This document shows positions 37,502-47,669 of a DNA stretch of 64,000 bases, one piece after another. Position 1 is the stretch's first letter, and each line of letters opens with the position of its first letter. Below the pieces are notes generated by a model. It was not told where the DNA came from. It was given only the letters and a program-made list of their open reading frames with translations, and did not search any database. The DNA comes from Ensifer adhaerens (GTDB taxonomy: Bacteria; Pseudomonadota; Alphaproteobacteria; Rhizobiales; Rhizobiaceae). The position numbers were made by a program, and so were the translations under genes. The stretch covers positions 310,001-374,000 of the forward strand of contig NZ_CP083349.1 of NCBI RefSeq assembly GCF_020035535.1, given 5' to 3'.

Positions 37502-38611
37502 TCAACGCATCAGGAGTTTGACGAGGGCTGCCTGGGAATTGACCCGGGTCTTGGCATAGATGCTTTTCAGCTGGGTGCGGATCGTCTCGTAGCTGACGCC
37601 GTTGGCATGCGACATTTCCTTCAGCGTCAGGCCAGCGGCGACGCCGGAGGCGATGCGGATTTCGGCCGGCGTGAGGCCGTAGCTGTCCTTCAGATGGTCG
37701 AGGCGTTGGTCGCAAACGAGCGACGTCGCCGGCTCGATCAGCACCGCGACCGTGGGCCCATCCAGAAGTTCGGTAAAGATGTTGGCGCTTCGCCGGACCA
37801 GGGTGATCCGGAAAGCGCCATCCTCCGCGGTCGTGACGATGCGAACCTGCGGCTGCGCCGGGGCGCCGACCGGTGAGGCCAGCAGCTCCAGCGTCGCATT
37901 GGTTTCCGGCTCGTCCATGAACAGGCGCCCATTGAGCGTGACGCGAAACGGAGAGCCCTTGGCCGCCATCTGTTCGGCATTGTCGTTCATCGAACGGATG
38001 CGGAGATTGTCGCCGACATAGATGACGCCGACGCCGATCGTATCCAGCAGCGTCCGGCCCTCATGCTGTTCGGCCATCATCAGGTCACGCCGCCGCAGGA
38101 AGTCGAAGGCGCGCTTCAGATGGGGAGCAAGCTGGGTGTATTGATCGGCTGCCCGCTGGTTGACCTCTTCGTCCGTCGACGATGTGCAGGTCGATACCAG
38201 CAATGTGCGGGTCGGGCTGCGCACGATCGTCACGCCCACAGTGGTCTCGCAGCCGGTCTGGCTCTTCAGCCAATCATTGTAGAACTCCGATTTGATGAGG
38301 TCCGCGCGCGAGACGATGTGTTCACCGGAGAGACCCCGCCCCACCGGCACGAGCACCGACTTCGGAATCCAGGGGTTGATCGCCGCGAAGTGGTTGTTGA
38401 ATTGGTCGATCGCATCAGGGGTAAAGCCGGAGACATAGGGCACGCAGGCGGCTGGCGATGTCAGATCGTGGTAGTGCAGTGCCGAGCGCCCGTCGGGCAT
38501 GGTCGTCGTCAGCCGGTCGAGAAAGTCCTGCCAGCTGCAGTCGCCAAAGGCGGCGCCGTAGATCAGCTCCGTCAGTTCGGCCGTATCGGCAGCTTTCGTC
38601 GATCGATACAT
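37502..38611 (-). CDS. LuxR-family transcriptional regulator
   Basis: The 369-residue product ends in a LuxR/FixJ-type helix-turn-helix: LTPAEIRIASGVAAGLTLKE followed by a Ser-Tyr-Glu-Thr-Ile-Arg-Thr-Gln recognition helix and KSIYAKTRVNSQAAL. The N-terminal 300 residues look like a sensory region with a PAS-like central part (about residues 190-290), without a receiver domain or an autoinducer-binding signature. It is convergent with the LysR gene. The region upstream contains a TAGCTCAGATAGGCTAGG imperfect palindrome that could be an autoregulatory site. Confidence 0.87.
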   Translation of the reverse strand: MYRSTKAADTAELTELIYGAAFGDCSWQDFLDRLTTTMPDGRSALHYHDLTSPAACVPYVSGFTPDAIDQFNNHFAAINPWIPKSVLVPVGRGLSGEHIVSRADLIKSEFYNDWLKSQTGCETTVGVTIVRSPTRTLLVSTCTSSTDEEVNQRAADQYTQLAPHLKRAFDFLRRRDLMMAEQHEGRTLLDTIGVGVIYVGDNLRIRSMNDNAEQMAAKGSPFRVTLNGRLFMDEPETNATLELLASPVGAPAQPQVRIVTTAEDGAFRITLVRRSANIFTELLDGPTVAVLIEPATSLVCDQRLDHLKDSYGLTPAEIRIASGVAAGLTLKEMSHANGVSYETIRTQLKSIYAKTRVNSQAALVKLLMR

Positions 38612-38724
38612 GCTTGCCCCTAGCTCAGATAGGCTAGGCTAATGTAACCCGCTGCAAGGCGACCGATCAACTTGAAATGGCAGTTCAAAGGCAAGCGTTG
38701 AATCACGATTCAGTGTTGCAACGC

Positions 38725-38754
38725 GGAATGGCCGGCATTCTCGCCGGCCATTCC
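38725..38754. repeat. Perfect 12-bp inverted repeat
   Basis: GGAATGGCCGGC (38725-38736) pairs perfectly with GCCGGCCATTCC (38743-38754) around ATTCTC. It lies between the LuxR gene start and the end of the 79-residue gene. Neither side carries a T-run, so a simple terminator is doubtful; it may be a Rho-assisted terminator or mRNA 3' end for the minus-strand aceA transcript. Confidence 0.6.
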
Positions 38755-38892
38755 GATCTCGTGCAGCGTCATATCGTTGCTTTGATAGATGTAGAAATCA
38801 ACCTTAAATTGCTTTCGCTGCTCTGATTGCGGCCAGCGGCTGAAATGAAATTGACGACAGCAGGGCCATCGCAAGCGTCATCGCGATCAGCA

Positions 38893-39132
38893 TCACGGCC
38901 GGCCCTGAGTAACGATGACGGGGATCAGAAGATCGCCCCAGTTGCCTTCGCCGCCGTGGTGGCGGGCCGAGCGAACGAGCTCGACCGATACGCCGGCGTC
39001 AACGGCTTTCATGACGGACTGGTTGAGGCGGTGCAGGTCGTTCGCGACCATGCGGATCGCAGCCTGTTGGTCCGGGGTCATTGCCGAAGACTGCTCCTCG
39101 GCCCGTTCCTTGACGCGTGTCTGGACTGTCAT
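38893..39132 (-). CDS. Small conserved protein downstream of aceA (79 aa)
   Basis: ATG 39132 follows AAGGAG on the minus strand, giving 79 residues that begin MTVQTRVKERAEEQSSAMTP. A longer in-frame reading through the aceA spacer is rejected because it crosses the palindromic repeat. The protein is soluble and mostly helical, with HLNRL-like NDLHRLNQSVMKAVDAGVS and an end GGEGNWGDLLIPVIVTQGRP. It is transcribed with isocitrate lyase, 131 bases after its stop. I recall similar small proteins beside aceA in Rhizobiaceae, but I know of no function. Confidence 0.7.
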   Translation of the reverse strand: MTVQTRVKERAEEQSSAMTPDQQAAIRMVANDLHRLNQSVMKAVDAGVSVELVRSARHHGGEGNWGDLLIPVIVTQGRP

Positions 39133-39152
39133 TGGACTTCTCCTTGAGGTTC

Positions 39153-39215
39153 GAGGCTGGAACGAGATGCGGAATGTCTGCGGTTTCCGTCCGCGTCCCG
39201 CTCCAATTTCTGGGG
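39153..39215. repeat. Palindromic intergenic repeat, copy C
   Basis: This diverged copy lies between aceA and the 79-residue gene. It contains CGAGATGCGGAA, CGGTTTCCGTCCGCG and TCCCGCTCCAA. Its outer arms GGAACGAGATGCGGA and TCCGCGTCCCGCTCC pair with three mismatches that become G-U pairs in the minus-strand (transcribed) RNA. It shares the order of core blocks with copies A and B, but with lower identity. Confidence 0.55.
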
Positions 39216-39263
39216 GTCGGCAGGAGCGCAGCGGGCAGGGATTGCCGCGCTCCCGCCGGGCTT

Positions 39264-40553
<1,290 letters not shown>

Positions 40554-40622
40554 TACGTCCTCCCATCAAAACCTGGCATCCGTCCGACTTTCGTCGTTCG
40601 GTGCTTTCGTTTCGAGTTCATG

Positions 40623-40780
40623 TGACAGTTTTTACATTGCGCTGCGGCATTCGGCTATTGGAAACAATGAGCTGGCGCTGTTAAAAGGGTTATCTTGTCT
40701 TGCCTTTGACAGGCAAGCGAAGTAAATTTGTAAAAAATGTAAATCATGCTGTGCTGCAGGGCTTGTAAAGGTAATTACAA
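40623..40780. promoter_or_regulatory. Divergent control region of aceA and the XRE/IrrE-type regulator
   Basis: Several copies of a TGTAAA half-site occur: TTTACA (40631-40636), TGTAAA (40729-40734 and 40738-40743), and a perfect inverted repeat TTGTAA-N6-TTACAA (40763-40780) that ends at the base before the regulator's start codon. A separate 7-bp inverted repeat CTTGCCT/AGGCAAG lies at about 40699-40717. The repeat touching the ATG should allow direct autorepression. That the divergent regulator binds these sites is inferred from position and repetition. Confidence 0.6.
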
Positions 40781-42190
40781 ATGGCCGAGAACAAGATCTT
40801 TGCCGGTCCGCGGGTCAGGCGTATCCGCAACGGCCTGTCGCTGACGCAGACGGCCATGGCCGATGCGCTTGGCATCTCGCCGTCCTACCTCAATCTGATC
40901 GAGCGCAATCAGCGGCCCTTGACGGTGCAGCTGCTTTTGAAGCTCGCCTCGGTCTACAAGGTCGATCTCGACGAGTTGCAGGGGGAAACCGGTGGTAGCC
41001 TCGCGCAGTTGCGCGAGGTCTTCGCCGATCCGCTGCTGTCGGCGGAGCTGCCGGGAGAGCAGGAGTTGATCGAGGTGGCGGAAGCCGCCCCCAATGCCGC
41101 CGGCGGTGTCGTCAAGCTCTATCGCGCCTATCGCGAGCAGGCGGCTCGCCTCAAGGACCTCGCCGATCTCCTGGCGGGGCAGGGGCATATGGAGGCGCTT
41201 TCGGGCACGCGGCTGCCGATGGACGAGGTGCGCGAGACATTCGAAGCCCGGCCCAATCATTTTGCTGCAATCGAGGCGGCGGCAGAAGCCTTCCATGAGG
41301 CACTGTCGCCCGGCGATGACCTCGTGGGCGCTCTGAAGAATTGGTTGAAGAAGGAGCATGGCCTGATGGTCCGCAGCCTGCCGGTGCATGCCATGCCCAA
41401 CCTGCGCCGCCGCTTTGACCGCCATTCCATGCGCCTTTTCATCTCCGAACGGCTGTCGCCCTATGACCAGCTGCGCGAGATCGCCATGGAGGCGGTGTCG
41501 ATCGCCTGCCACGACGCGATCATCGCGGAACTCGAGCTCTTGCGCTTCTCGACCGCGGAGGCGCGCCGCATCGCTCGCTTCGAGCTTGCGCGCTACGGCG
41601 CGCATGCGCTGATGATGCCCTATGCCGCCTTCCTCGCCGCGGCGCAGCGCGCGAAATATGATGTCGATATGTTGCGCGCCCGCTTTCAGGTCTCCTTCGA
41701 GCAGGCCGCCAACCGGCTGACCATGCTGCAGCGCGCCGGAGCGCAGGGCGTGCCGTTCTTCCTGATGGAGATCGACAATGCCGGCCACCGCCTGCGGCGG
41801 GCAGGCGCATCAGGCTTCCCGCAGGCGAAATTCGGCGGCGGCTGTCCGAAGCTCAATATCCATGCCGCGTTCTCGGTGCCCGGGCAGGTTCTGGTCGATC
41901 GCGTCGAAATGCCCGATGGCGCTGCGTTTCTGACGGTGGCACGCACGTTGGACGGCCCGCAGGCGGCATTCCAGGAGCGGGTCCGGCGCACGGCCCTGCT
42001 TCTCGGTTGCGAAGCATCCTTCGCCGACGAGGTCGTCTACGGTTCGGCGCTGCCGCCTGCGGTCGCAATCGGTGCTGCCTGTCGGCTCTGCGAGCGGCAG
42101 GGCTGCCTCGCGCGTGCCGAGCCGCCGGTCACGCGGCCGCTCGGGCTCGATGAGATGGCGACCGGCCTCAGTGTCTTTGATTTTCAGTAG
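40781..42190 (+). CDS. XRE-family regulator with IrrE/ImmA domain (short-chain acyl-CoA-sensing type)
   Basis: The 469-residue product starts with an XRE helix-turn-helix: VRRIRNGLSLTQTAMADALG and ISPSYLNLIERNQRPLTVQL. A central ImmA/IrrE-like domain (about 165-290) follows, and the C-terminal domain ends with a Cys-Arg-Leu-Cys-x-x-x-x-x-Cys cluster and LSVFDFQ. The IrrE region lacks an obvious HExxH, so proteolysis is doubtful. This layout is shared with RamB and ScfR-type regulators of acetate, propionate and glyoxylate metabolism that sense acyl-CoA. Divergence from aceA fits. The last 7 bases overlap the convergent desaturase gene. Confidence 0.85.
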   Translation: MAENKIFAGPRVRRIRNGLSLTQTAMADALGISPSYLNLIERNQRPLTVQLLLKLASVYKVDLDELQGETGGSLAQLREVFADPLLSAELPGEQELIEVAEAAPNAAGGVVKLYRAYREQAARLKDLADLLAGQGHMEALSGTRLPMDEVRETFEARPNHFAAIEAAAEAFHEALSPGDDLVGALKNWLKKEHGLMVRSLPVHAMPNLRRRFDRHSMRLFISERLSPYDQLREIAMEAVSIACHDAIIAELELLRFSTAEARRIARFELARYGAHALMMPYAAFLAAAQRAKYDVDMLRARFQVSFEQAANRLTMLQRAGAQGVPFFLMEIDNAGHRLRRAGASGFPQAKFGGGCPKLNIHAAFSVPGQVLVDRVEMPDGAAFLTVARTLDGPQAAFQERVRRTALLLGCEASFADEVVYGSALPPAVAIGAACRLCERQGCLARAEPPVTRPLGLDEMATGLSVFDFQ

Positions 42191-43167
42191 CTGACGGGAT
42201 GCTGGTTCGGCAGTAACGGTGCGTTCGGCGCGAAGCATTCCGCTGGCAGTCCGGTCGTGTAGCCCCGGGTAATGTGCGCCTTGTCCGCATAGGCCCTGTC
42301 GCGCATCAGGATCGCGTGCAATTCCGGCAGATTGTAGAAGGGCACACCGGGATAGAGATGGTGCTCGAGGTGGTAGTTGATGTTGTGGGGGGCAAAGAAC
42401 AGCTTCTCCCAGGCATACGGATAGACCGTGCGTGAGCTCGTCAATTCGTCGCTGTAGTCCATGTTGCCGAAGTGTTCGGCGACGCTGCGTATATAGAGAA
42501 ACAGGCAGAAGAACGTAAGGAACGGCACCACCCAGTAGAGCGCCGCTTCCCGCCAGATACCGAGCAGCGTGAAGATCGCCGCCGCGGCCACATAGAAGCC
42601 GATGCGCAGCAACTTGTATTGAAGCGTCGAGCGGTCGTTCTTTCCCATGCGCTTGGCCATATGCAGCATGTCGCGCAGCGAGTTGACCGCGACGAGATAG
42701 CCAAGCAACTGGGCGACGCCGCGCACAAGCTTCTGCGGGAAGGTGAATTGCGGCATGCCGAGCTTTGCCGTCCAGTCCGGATCCTCGTCGGTATTGGCGT
42801 GTTGATGATGGGCGAGATGGTTCTGGCGATAGCCGTCGACGGTCGCAAGCACCGGCCAGGCGAGCAAGAGATCGCTCATCCAGTCGCTGAGTTTTCGGTT
42901 GCGGATGATGCGATAATGCGCCGCCTCGTGGATCATGCAGCCGAGCGCGTGCATGCGTCCGGCTATCAGCACCACGGCGATCAGGTAGACAAGCGGATTG
43001 CCGGCATATTCGCTGACGGCGATTGCCACTGCAATCATCGCCCAATCGAAAGCGATTGCGCTCAGCGCCTTTCGCGGTTCGAGCACGGAAAGGCGTTTCA
43101 ATTCCTTGGGGTCGATCCTGCGGCGCCGCCCGCCCATGGCCTTTTCGCCAATGATCTTCTCGCCCAT
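42184..43167 (-). CDS. Fatty acid desaturase family protein
   Basis: ATG 43167 gives 327 residues; a TTG start 63 bases upstream is also open. Three His boxes typical of membrane di-iron desaturases are present: HEAAHYR, HLAHHQHAN and NYHLEHHLYPGVPFYNLPEL, with four or more hydrophobic segments between. These proteins introduce double bonds or hydroxyl groups into acyl chains or related lipids. The N-terminus is basic (GGRRRRIDPKELKRL). The substrate cannot be told; ornithine-lipid or carotenoid-type modification are alternatives within the superfamily. It overlaps the convergent regulator gene by 7 bases. Confidence 0.85.
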   Translation of the reverse strand: MGEKIIGEKAMGGRRRRIDPKELKRLSVLEPRKALSAIAFDWAMIAVAIAVSEYAGNPLVYLIAVVLIAGRMHALGCMIHEAAHYRIIRNRKLSDWMSDLLLAWPVLATVDGYRQNHLAHHQHANTDEDPDWTAKLGMPQFTFPQKLVRGVAQLLGYLVAVNSLRDMLHMAKRMGKNDRSTLQYKLLRIGFYVAAAAIFTLLGIWREAALYWVVPFLTFFCLFLYIRSVAEHFGNMDYSDELTSSRTVYPYAWEKLFFAPHNINYHLEHHLYPGVPFYNLPELHAILMRDRAYADKAHITRGYTTGLPAECFAPNAPLLPNQHPVSY

Positions 43168-43501
43168 CGCAATATCCGTACCTTGATGCACAACCGGAGC
43201 GAAAATCGCACGGCGGTTATGGTTAATCAATTGTAAACGTCGGTCCGTACATGTCGAGCATGGACATGGTTAACTGTGGGTGGACGCTGCCGCCCGGTTT
43301 GATGGGGGGTGCGGCGCTTCGCCATAAGTGCCCGATTTTCCTTGACTTGTGAAAAGCGTTGGCCGATGCGACGGCGCCTTTTATTGGCACGAAAGCGCTT
43401 GAGGTTATCGAGAAACATGCCTAACCTCGCGGCCTGAGCGAAGCGTATTGCACGGAGTTCCGGCGTGCCGGACCCGAAATGAAAACCAAGAGGGGAGTTG
43501 T

Positions 43502-44596
43502 ATGTCCAAGCTCATCGTCACAACCCTGGCGGCAGCCGTCCTGGCCGGTTCGACCATGCTGGCCTCGGCGCAGGAGCGCGTGGTCAACGTCTACAACTGG
43601 TCGGATTACATCGACAGCAGTATTCTGGAAGACTTCACCAAGGAGACGGGCATCAAGGTCGTCTACGATGTCTTCGATTCCAACGAGATCCTGGAGACGA
43701 AGCTGCTCGCGGGCGGTTCGGGCTACGACGTCGTCGTGCCGACGGCGACCTTCCTGCAGCGGCAGATCGCTGCCGGCGTGTTCCAGAAGCTCGACAAGTC
43801 GAAGCTGCCGAACCTTTCCAATATGTGGGATGTGATCATGGATCGTACGGCCAAGTACGATCCGGGCAACGACTATGCCATCGACTACATGTGGGGCACC
43901 ACCGGCATCGGCTACAATGTCGACAAGATGAAGGCGATCCTCGGCACCGACGAGAAGCCCAACTGGGACGTCGTCTTCAAGCCGGAACTGGCGGCGAAGT
44001 TCAAGGATTGCGGCATCCACATCCTCGATTCCCCGACCGACGTCATGCCTTCGGCGCTCGCCTATCTCGGCCTCAACCCGGATAGCCACGAGGCTGCCGA
44101 TCTGGAAAAGGCGGCTGAACTGCTGGCGAGCATCCGCCCCTATGTGCGCAAGTTCCATTCCTCCGAATACATCAACGCGCTCGCCAACGGCGACATCTGC
44201 CTCGCAATCGGCTTCTCCGGCGACGTCTTCCAGGCCCGCGACCGTGCGGCCGAAGCAAAGGCCGGTGTGACCGTCGACTACGCGATCCCCTCGCAGGGCG
44301 CGCAGATGTGGTTCGACATGCTTGCTATCCCTGCTGACGCACCGCACGTCGAGGAAGCCCACGCATTCCTCAACTACATGATGAAGCCCGAAGTCGTGGC
44401 CAAGGCATCGAACTATGTCTTCTATGCCAACGGCAACAAGGCCTCGCAGCAGTTCCTCGACAAGGCCGTTCTGGAAGATAGCGCCATTTATCCGTCGGAC
44501 GAGGTGATGCAGAAACTGTTCACGGTGACGCCCTTCGAGGCGAAAGAACAGAGGGTATTGACCCGACTCTGGACAAAGGTCGTAACCGGCCAGTAA
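43502..44596 (+). CDS. potF: Polyamine (putrescine) ABC transporter substrate-binding protein, PotF-like
   Basis: ATG 43502 follows GAGGGGAG and gives 364 residues. A signal peptide (MSKLIVTTLAAAVLAGSTML, cut after Ala-Ser-Ala) directs it to the periplasm. VVNVYNWSDYIDSSILEDFT is the hallmark start of mature PotD/PotF proteins, and the Asp/Trp residues around it line the polyamine pocket. SSEYINALANGDICLAIGFSGD near residue 220 is also typical. It is the first of four genes that encode a full importer. A terminator-like hairpin after the stop probably keeps the binding protein in excess. Confidence 0.92.
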   Translation: MSKLIVTTLAAAVLAGSTMLASAQERVVNVYNWSDYIDSSILEDFTKETGIKVVYDVFDSNEILETKLLAGGSGYDVVVPTATFLQRQIAAGVFQKLDKSKLPNLSNMWDVIMDRTAKYDPGNDYAIDYMWGTTGIGYNVDKMKAILGTDEKPNWDVVFKPELAAKFKDCGIHILDSPTDVMPSALAYLGLNPDSHEAADLEKAAELLASIRPYVRKFHSSEYINALANGDICLAIGFSGDVFQARDRAAEAKAGVTVDYAIPSQGAQMWFDMLAIPADAPHVEEAHAFLNYMMKPEVVAKASNYVFYANGNKASQQFLDKAVLEDSAIYPSDEVMQKLFTVTPFEAKEQRVLTRLWTKVVTGQ

Positions 44597-44608
44597 GAGC
44601 GGAAAACG

Positions 44609-44641
44609 AATTGCCCGGACCTCAAAATCCGGGCAATTTTC
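44609..44641 (+). terminator. Partial terminator/attenuator between potF and potG
   Basis: AATTGCCCGGA (44609-44619) pairs perfectly with TCCGGGCAATT (44628-44638) around an 8-base loop and is followed by TTC. Including the stem-end bases, four T occur in a row. It lies 12 bases after the potF stop, so most transcripts may end here with read-through to potGHI. Confidence 0.8.
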
Positions 44642-44697
44642 TTAAGGGGGCACCGGGGAAAACGAGAGTGCCCATCGGCTGTATCATTCGGGGATAG

Positions 44698-45843
44698 ATG
44701 ATGAAGTCTCTCGGCAGTATCCGGCGGTCCTTTGCCCCTTGGGCGGATCCCGCTTCCAAGCCATTCATTTCCGTCAAGAACGTGACGAAGCGGTTCGGCG
44801 ACTTTACCGCCGTCGACGACCTTTCGCTGGACATCTACACACGCGAGTTCTTTGCGCTCCTCGGCGCCTCGGGCTGTGGAAAATCGACGCTTCTGCGCAT
44901 GCTCGCCGGCTTCGAGCAGCCCACTTCGGGCGAGATCATTCTCGACGGCCAGAGCCTGGCCGGCATTCCGCCCTACCGGCGGCCTGTCAACATGATGTTC
45001 CAGTCCTACGCACTCTTTCCGCACATGACGGTGGAGAACAACATCGCCTTCGGACTGAAGCAGGACGGCATGCCGAAGGCGGACATCGCAGCGCGTGTAG
45101 CGCAGATGCTGAAGCTGGTGAAGCTCGAGAAGTTTGCCCAACGCAAGCCGCACCAGCTTTCTGGTGGCCAGCGCCAGCGCGTGGCACTCGCCCGCTCGCT
45201 CGCCAAGCGGCCGAAGGTGCTGCTCCTCGACGAACCGCTCGGCGCGCTCGACAAGAAGCTGCGCGAGGAGACCCAGTTCGAACTGATGGACCTGCAGCAG
45301 GAGCTCGGTCTCACCTTCGTCGTCGTGACCCACGACCAGGAAGAGGCGATGACCATGGCGGACCGCATCGCCGTCATGAGCCACGGCAAGGTCATCCAGG
45401 TTGCGACCCCGGCCGAAATCTATGAGGCGCCGAATTCCCGTTTCGTCGCGGACTTCATCGGCGACGTCAACATCTTCGAAGGAGCCGTCTCGGGAGCCGA
45501 GGGTGGCTATGTGCGCCTCGAAGGCACCAATGGCTTTCCCATCCGCATGGCATCCCCCGAAACGCCGGCTGCCGGCGGAAAATCCGCCGTCGCCGTCCGT
45601 CCGGAAAAGATCCGCGTCAGCCGGCAGCCGCCGGCCCACGCGCCCGTCAACACGGTGCAGGGTGAGATCTGGGACATCGGCTATCTCGGCGACATGACCG
45701 TTTTCCACGTGCGCCTGAAGGACGGACGCGTGATCAAGGCGTCGTCGCTGAATGCGGTGCGCGCCGTCGAGGATCCGCTCGGTTACGATCAGGAAGTGTG
45801 GGTTTCCTTCGGCGAAGACGCCGGCGTCGTTCTGAAGGATTGA
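44698..45843 (+). CDS. potG: Polyamine ABC transporter ATPase, PotG-like
   Basis: The 381-residue product has Walker A (GASGCGKST) near residue 60, a Q-loop in MFQSYALFPHMTVENN, the signature LSGGQRQRVALARS, Walker B (KVLLLDEPLGALDKK) and the switch His in VTHDQEEAMT. The C-terminal region holds a TOBE domain. The N-terminal extension of about 20 residues before PFISVKNVTKRF is typical of PotG. Two ATG codons in tandem (44698, 44701) could serve as start. It energises PotHI for putrescine uptake. Confidence 0.93.
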   Translation: MMKSLGSIRRSFAPWADPASKPFISVKNVTKRFGDFTAVDDLSLDIYTREFFALLGASGCGKSTLLRMLAGFEQPTSGEIILDGQSLAGIPPYRRPVNMMFQSYALFPHMTVENNIAFGLKQDGMPKADIAARVAQMLKLVKLEKFAQRKPHQLSGGQRQRVALARSLAKRPKVLLLDEPLGALDKKLREETQFELMDLQQELGLTFVVVTHDQEEAMTMADRIAVMSHGKVIQVATPAEIYEAPNSRFVADFIGDVNIFEGAVSGAEGGYVRLEGTNGFPIRMASPETPAAGGKSAVAVRPEKIRVSRQPPAHAPVNTVQGEIWDIGYLGDMTVFHVRLKDGRVIKASSLNAVRAVEDPLGYDQEVWVSFGEDAGVVLKD

Positions 45844-45847
45844 GACC

Positions 45848-46759
45848 ATGACACGCGTCGCCTCCGCTCTCTTCAGCCGCCTCGTCATCATCATCCCCTA
45901 TGCCTGGCTGCTGTTTTTCTTCCTGATCCCCTTCTTCATCGTCTTCCGTATCTCACTGTCGCAGACGGCAGTGGCGATGCCGCCCTATACGCCGGTCTTC
46001 GATCTCTTCGGCGGCCTGTCAGGGATCCTTGAAAAGGCGCGGGAGTTCTCGTTCGACAACTATGTCTGGCTGACGGAGGATGTCCTCTACTTCAACGCCT
46101 ATGTGTCGAGCGTCATCATCGCGGCGGTTTCGACCGTGCTGACGCTGCTGATCGCGTATCCGGTCGCCTACGGCATGGCGAAGGCGCCGAAGACCATTCG
46201 GCCGACGCTCTTGATGCTGGTGATCCTGCCGTTCTGGACAAGCTTCCTGATCCGCGTCTACGCCTGGATCGCGATCCTGAAGCCCGAGGGTCTGCTCAAC
46301 CAGTTCCTGATGAGCATCAACGTCATCGACCAGCCACTGATCATCCTCAACACCAATTGGGCGATCTATATCGGCATCGTCTATTCCTACCTGCCATTCA
46401 TGGTGCTGCCGATCTACTCCTCACTGGAGAAGATGGACCACTCGCTGACCGAGGCGGCGCTCGATCTCGGCTGCACGCCGTTCACCGCCTTCTGGCGGGT
46501 GACATTCCCGCTGTCGCTGGCGGGCGTGGTCGCTGGCTGCCTGCTCGTCTTCATTCCTGCGGTCGGCGAGTTCGTCATCCCCGATCTGCTCGGCGGTTCG
46601 GAGACACTGATGATCGGCAAGACGCTTTGGAACGAGTTCAACGCCAACCGCGACTGGCCGGTATCGTCGGCCGTAGCGACGATCCTGTTGCTGATCCTGG
46701 TGCTGCCGATCGTCTATTTCCAGAACGCGCAGGCGAAAGCCGATGGCGAGGGGAGGTAG
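45848..46759 (+). CDS. potH: Polyamine ABC transporter permease, PotH-like
   Basis: The 303-residue permease begins 4 bases after potG. It has six hydrophobic segments, a long first periplasmic loop (about residues 38-75), and the coupling motif EAALDLGCTPFTAFWRVTFP near residue 200. LLIAYPVAYGMAKAPKTIRP is typical of PotB/PotH proteins. It forms the inner-membrane channel with PotI. Confidence 0.92.
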   Translation: MTRVASALFSRLVIIIPYAWLLFFFLIPFFIVFRISLSQTAVAMPPYTPVFDLFGGLSGILEKAREFSFDNYVWLTEDVLYFNAYVSSVIIAAVSTVLTLLIAYPVAYGMAKAPKTIRPTLLMLVILPFWTSFLIRVYAWIAILKPEGLLNQFLMSINVIDQPLIILNTNWAIYIGIVYSYLPFMVLPIYSSLEKMDHSLTEAALDLGCTPFTAFWRVTFPLSLAGVVAGCLLVFIPAVGEFVIPDLLGGSETLMIGKTLWNEFNANRDWPVSSAVATILLLILVLPIVYFQNAQAKADGEGR

Positions 46760-46762
46760 GTC

Positions 46763-47581
46763 ATGGGCACCTGGTCACGTTTCAACATCGCCTCGATCGT
46801 TCTCGGCTTCGGGTTCCTGTACCTGCCGATCGTGCTTCTGATTATCTTCTCTTTCAACGAATCGAAGCTCGTCACGGTCTGGGCTGGCTTTTCGACCAAG
46901 TGGTACACGCAACTCTGGCACAATCAGGCGCTGCTCGATGCTGCCTGGGTGACGATCCGCGTCGCCTTGATCTCGGCAACCTGTGCAACCGTGCTTGGAA
47001 CGCTCGCGGCACTCGCGCTCGTTCGCTACACGCGCTTTCGCGGCCGCATGCTGTTCTCCGGCATGGTCTATGCGCCACTCGTCATGCCCGAGGTGATCAC
47101 CGGCCTGTCGCTGCTGCTGCTTTTCGTGGCCATCGGCCTCGACCGTGGCTTCTGGACGATCACGCTGGCACACATCACCTTCACCATGTGCTTCGTTGCT
47201 GTGGTCGTGCAGTCGCGGCTCCTGAGCTTCGACCGGTCGATCGAGGAGGCGGCACTCGATCTCGGGGCGACCCCGGTTGCGACCTTCTTTGCGATCACCT
47301 TGCCGGTCATTGCGCCGGCGGTGTTTTCCGGCTGGGTGCTGGCCTTCACCTTGTCGCTGGATGATCTCGTGATCTCGAGCTTCACGACCGGACCGGGTGC
47401 AACCACGCTGCCGATGAAGATCTACAGCCAGGTGCGGCTTGGCGTGACGCCGGAAATCAACGCGATCTGCACGATCCTCATCGGTGTCGTCGCGATCGGG
47501 GTGGTCGTCGCCTCGCTCGTCACCAAGCAGCGCGAGGCACAGCGTGAGCGTGACGAACGGGCCGCATTTGCCCAATCCTGA
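46763..47581 (+). CDS. potI: Polyamine ABC transporter permease, PotI-like
   Basis: The 272-residue permease starts 3 bases after the potH stop. It shows six hydrophobic segments, an early LIIFSFNESKLVTVWAGFST motif typical of PotC/PotI, and the coupling motif EEAALDLGATPVATFFAI near residue 155. The C-terminus is Arg/Glu-rich and cytoplasmic. A bidirectional terminator follows. With the PuuA/PuuB-like pair at 28.9-31.6 kb, this could supply putrescine for catabolism. Confidence 0.92.
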   Translation: MGTWSRFNIASIVLGFGFLYLPIVLLIIFSFNESKLVTVWAGFSTKWYTQLWHNQALLDAAWVTIRVALISATCATVLGTLAALALVRYTRFRGRMLFSGMVYAPLVMPEVITGLSLLLLFVAIGLDRGFWTITLAHITFTMCFVAVVVQSRLLSFDRSIEEAALDLGATPVATFFAITLPVIAPAVFSGWVLAFTLSLDDLVISSFTTGPGATTLPMKIYSQVRLGVTPEINAICTILIGVVAIGVVVASLVTKQREAQRERDERAAFAQS

Positions 47582-47640
47582 ACCGAAGCGGCTCTGCACC
47601 TGGTGTAAGGCTGCTTTGCGTTCTTAATGATTTTCAAGCC

Positions 47641-47669
47641 AACGGCCGGCGTCCCTGACGCCGGCCGTT
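47641..47669. terminator. Bidirectional terminator between potI and the AsmA-like gene
   Basis: A perfect 13-bp stem (AACGGCCGGCGTC at 47641-47653 with GACGCCGGCCGTT at 47657-47669) closes a 3-base loop. TTT follows on the plus strand, and the last stem base abuts the stop codon of the convergent gene. Confidence 0.85.

Noticed and set aside
41275..41650. Active metalloprotease in the XRE/IrrE-type regulator
   Set aside because: The IrrE-like region has no intact HExxH, so a sensory rather than proteolytic role is more likely.
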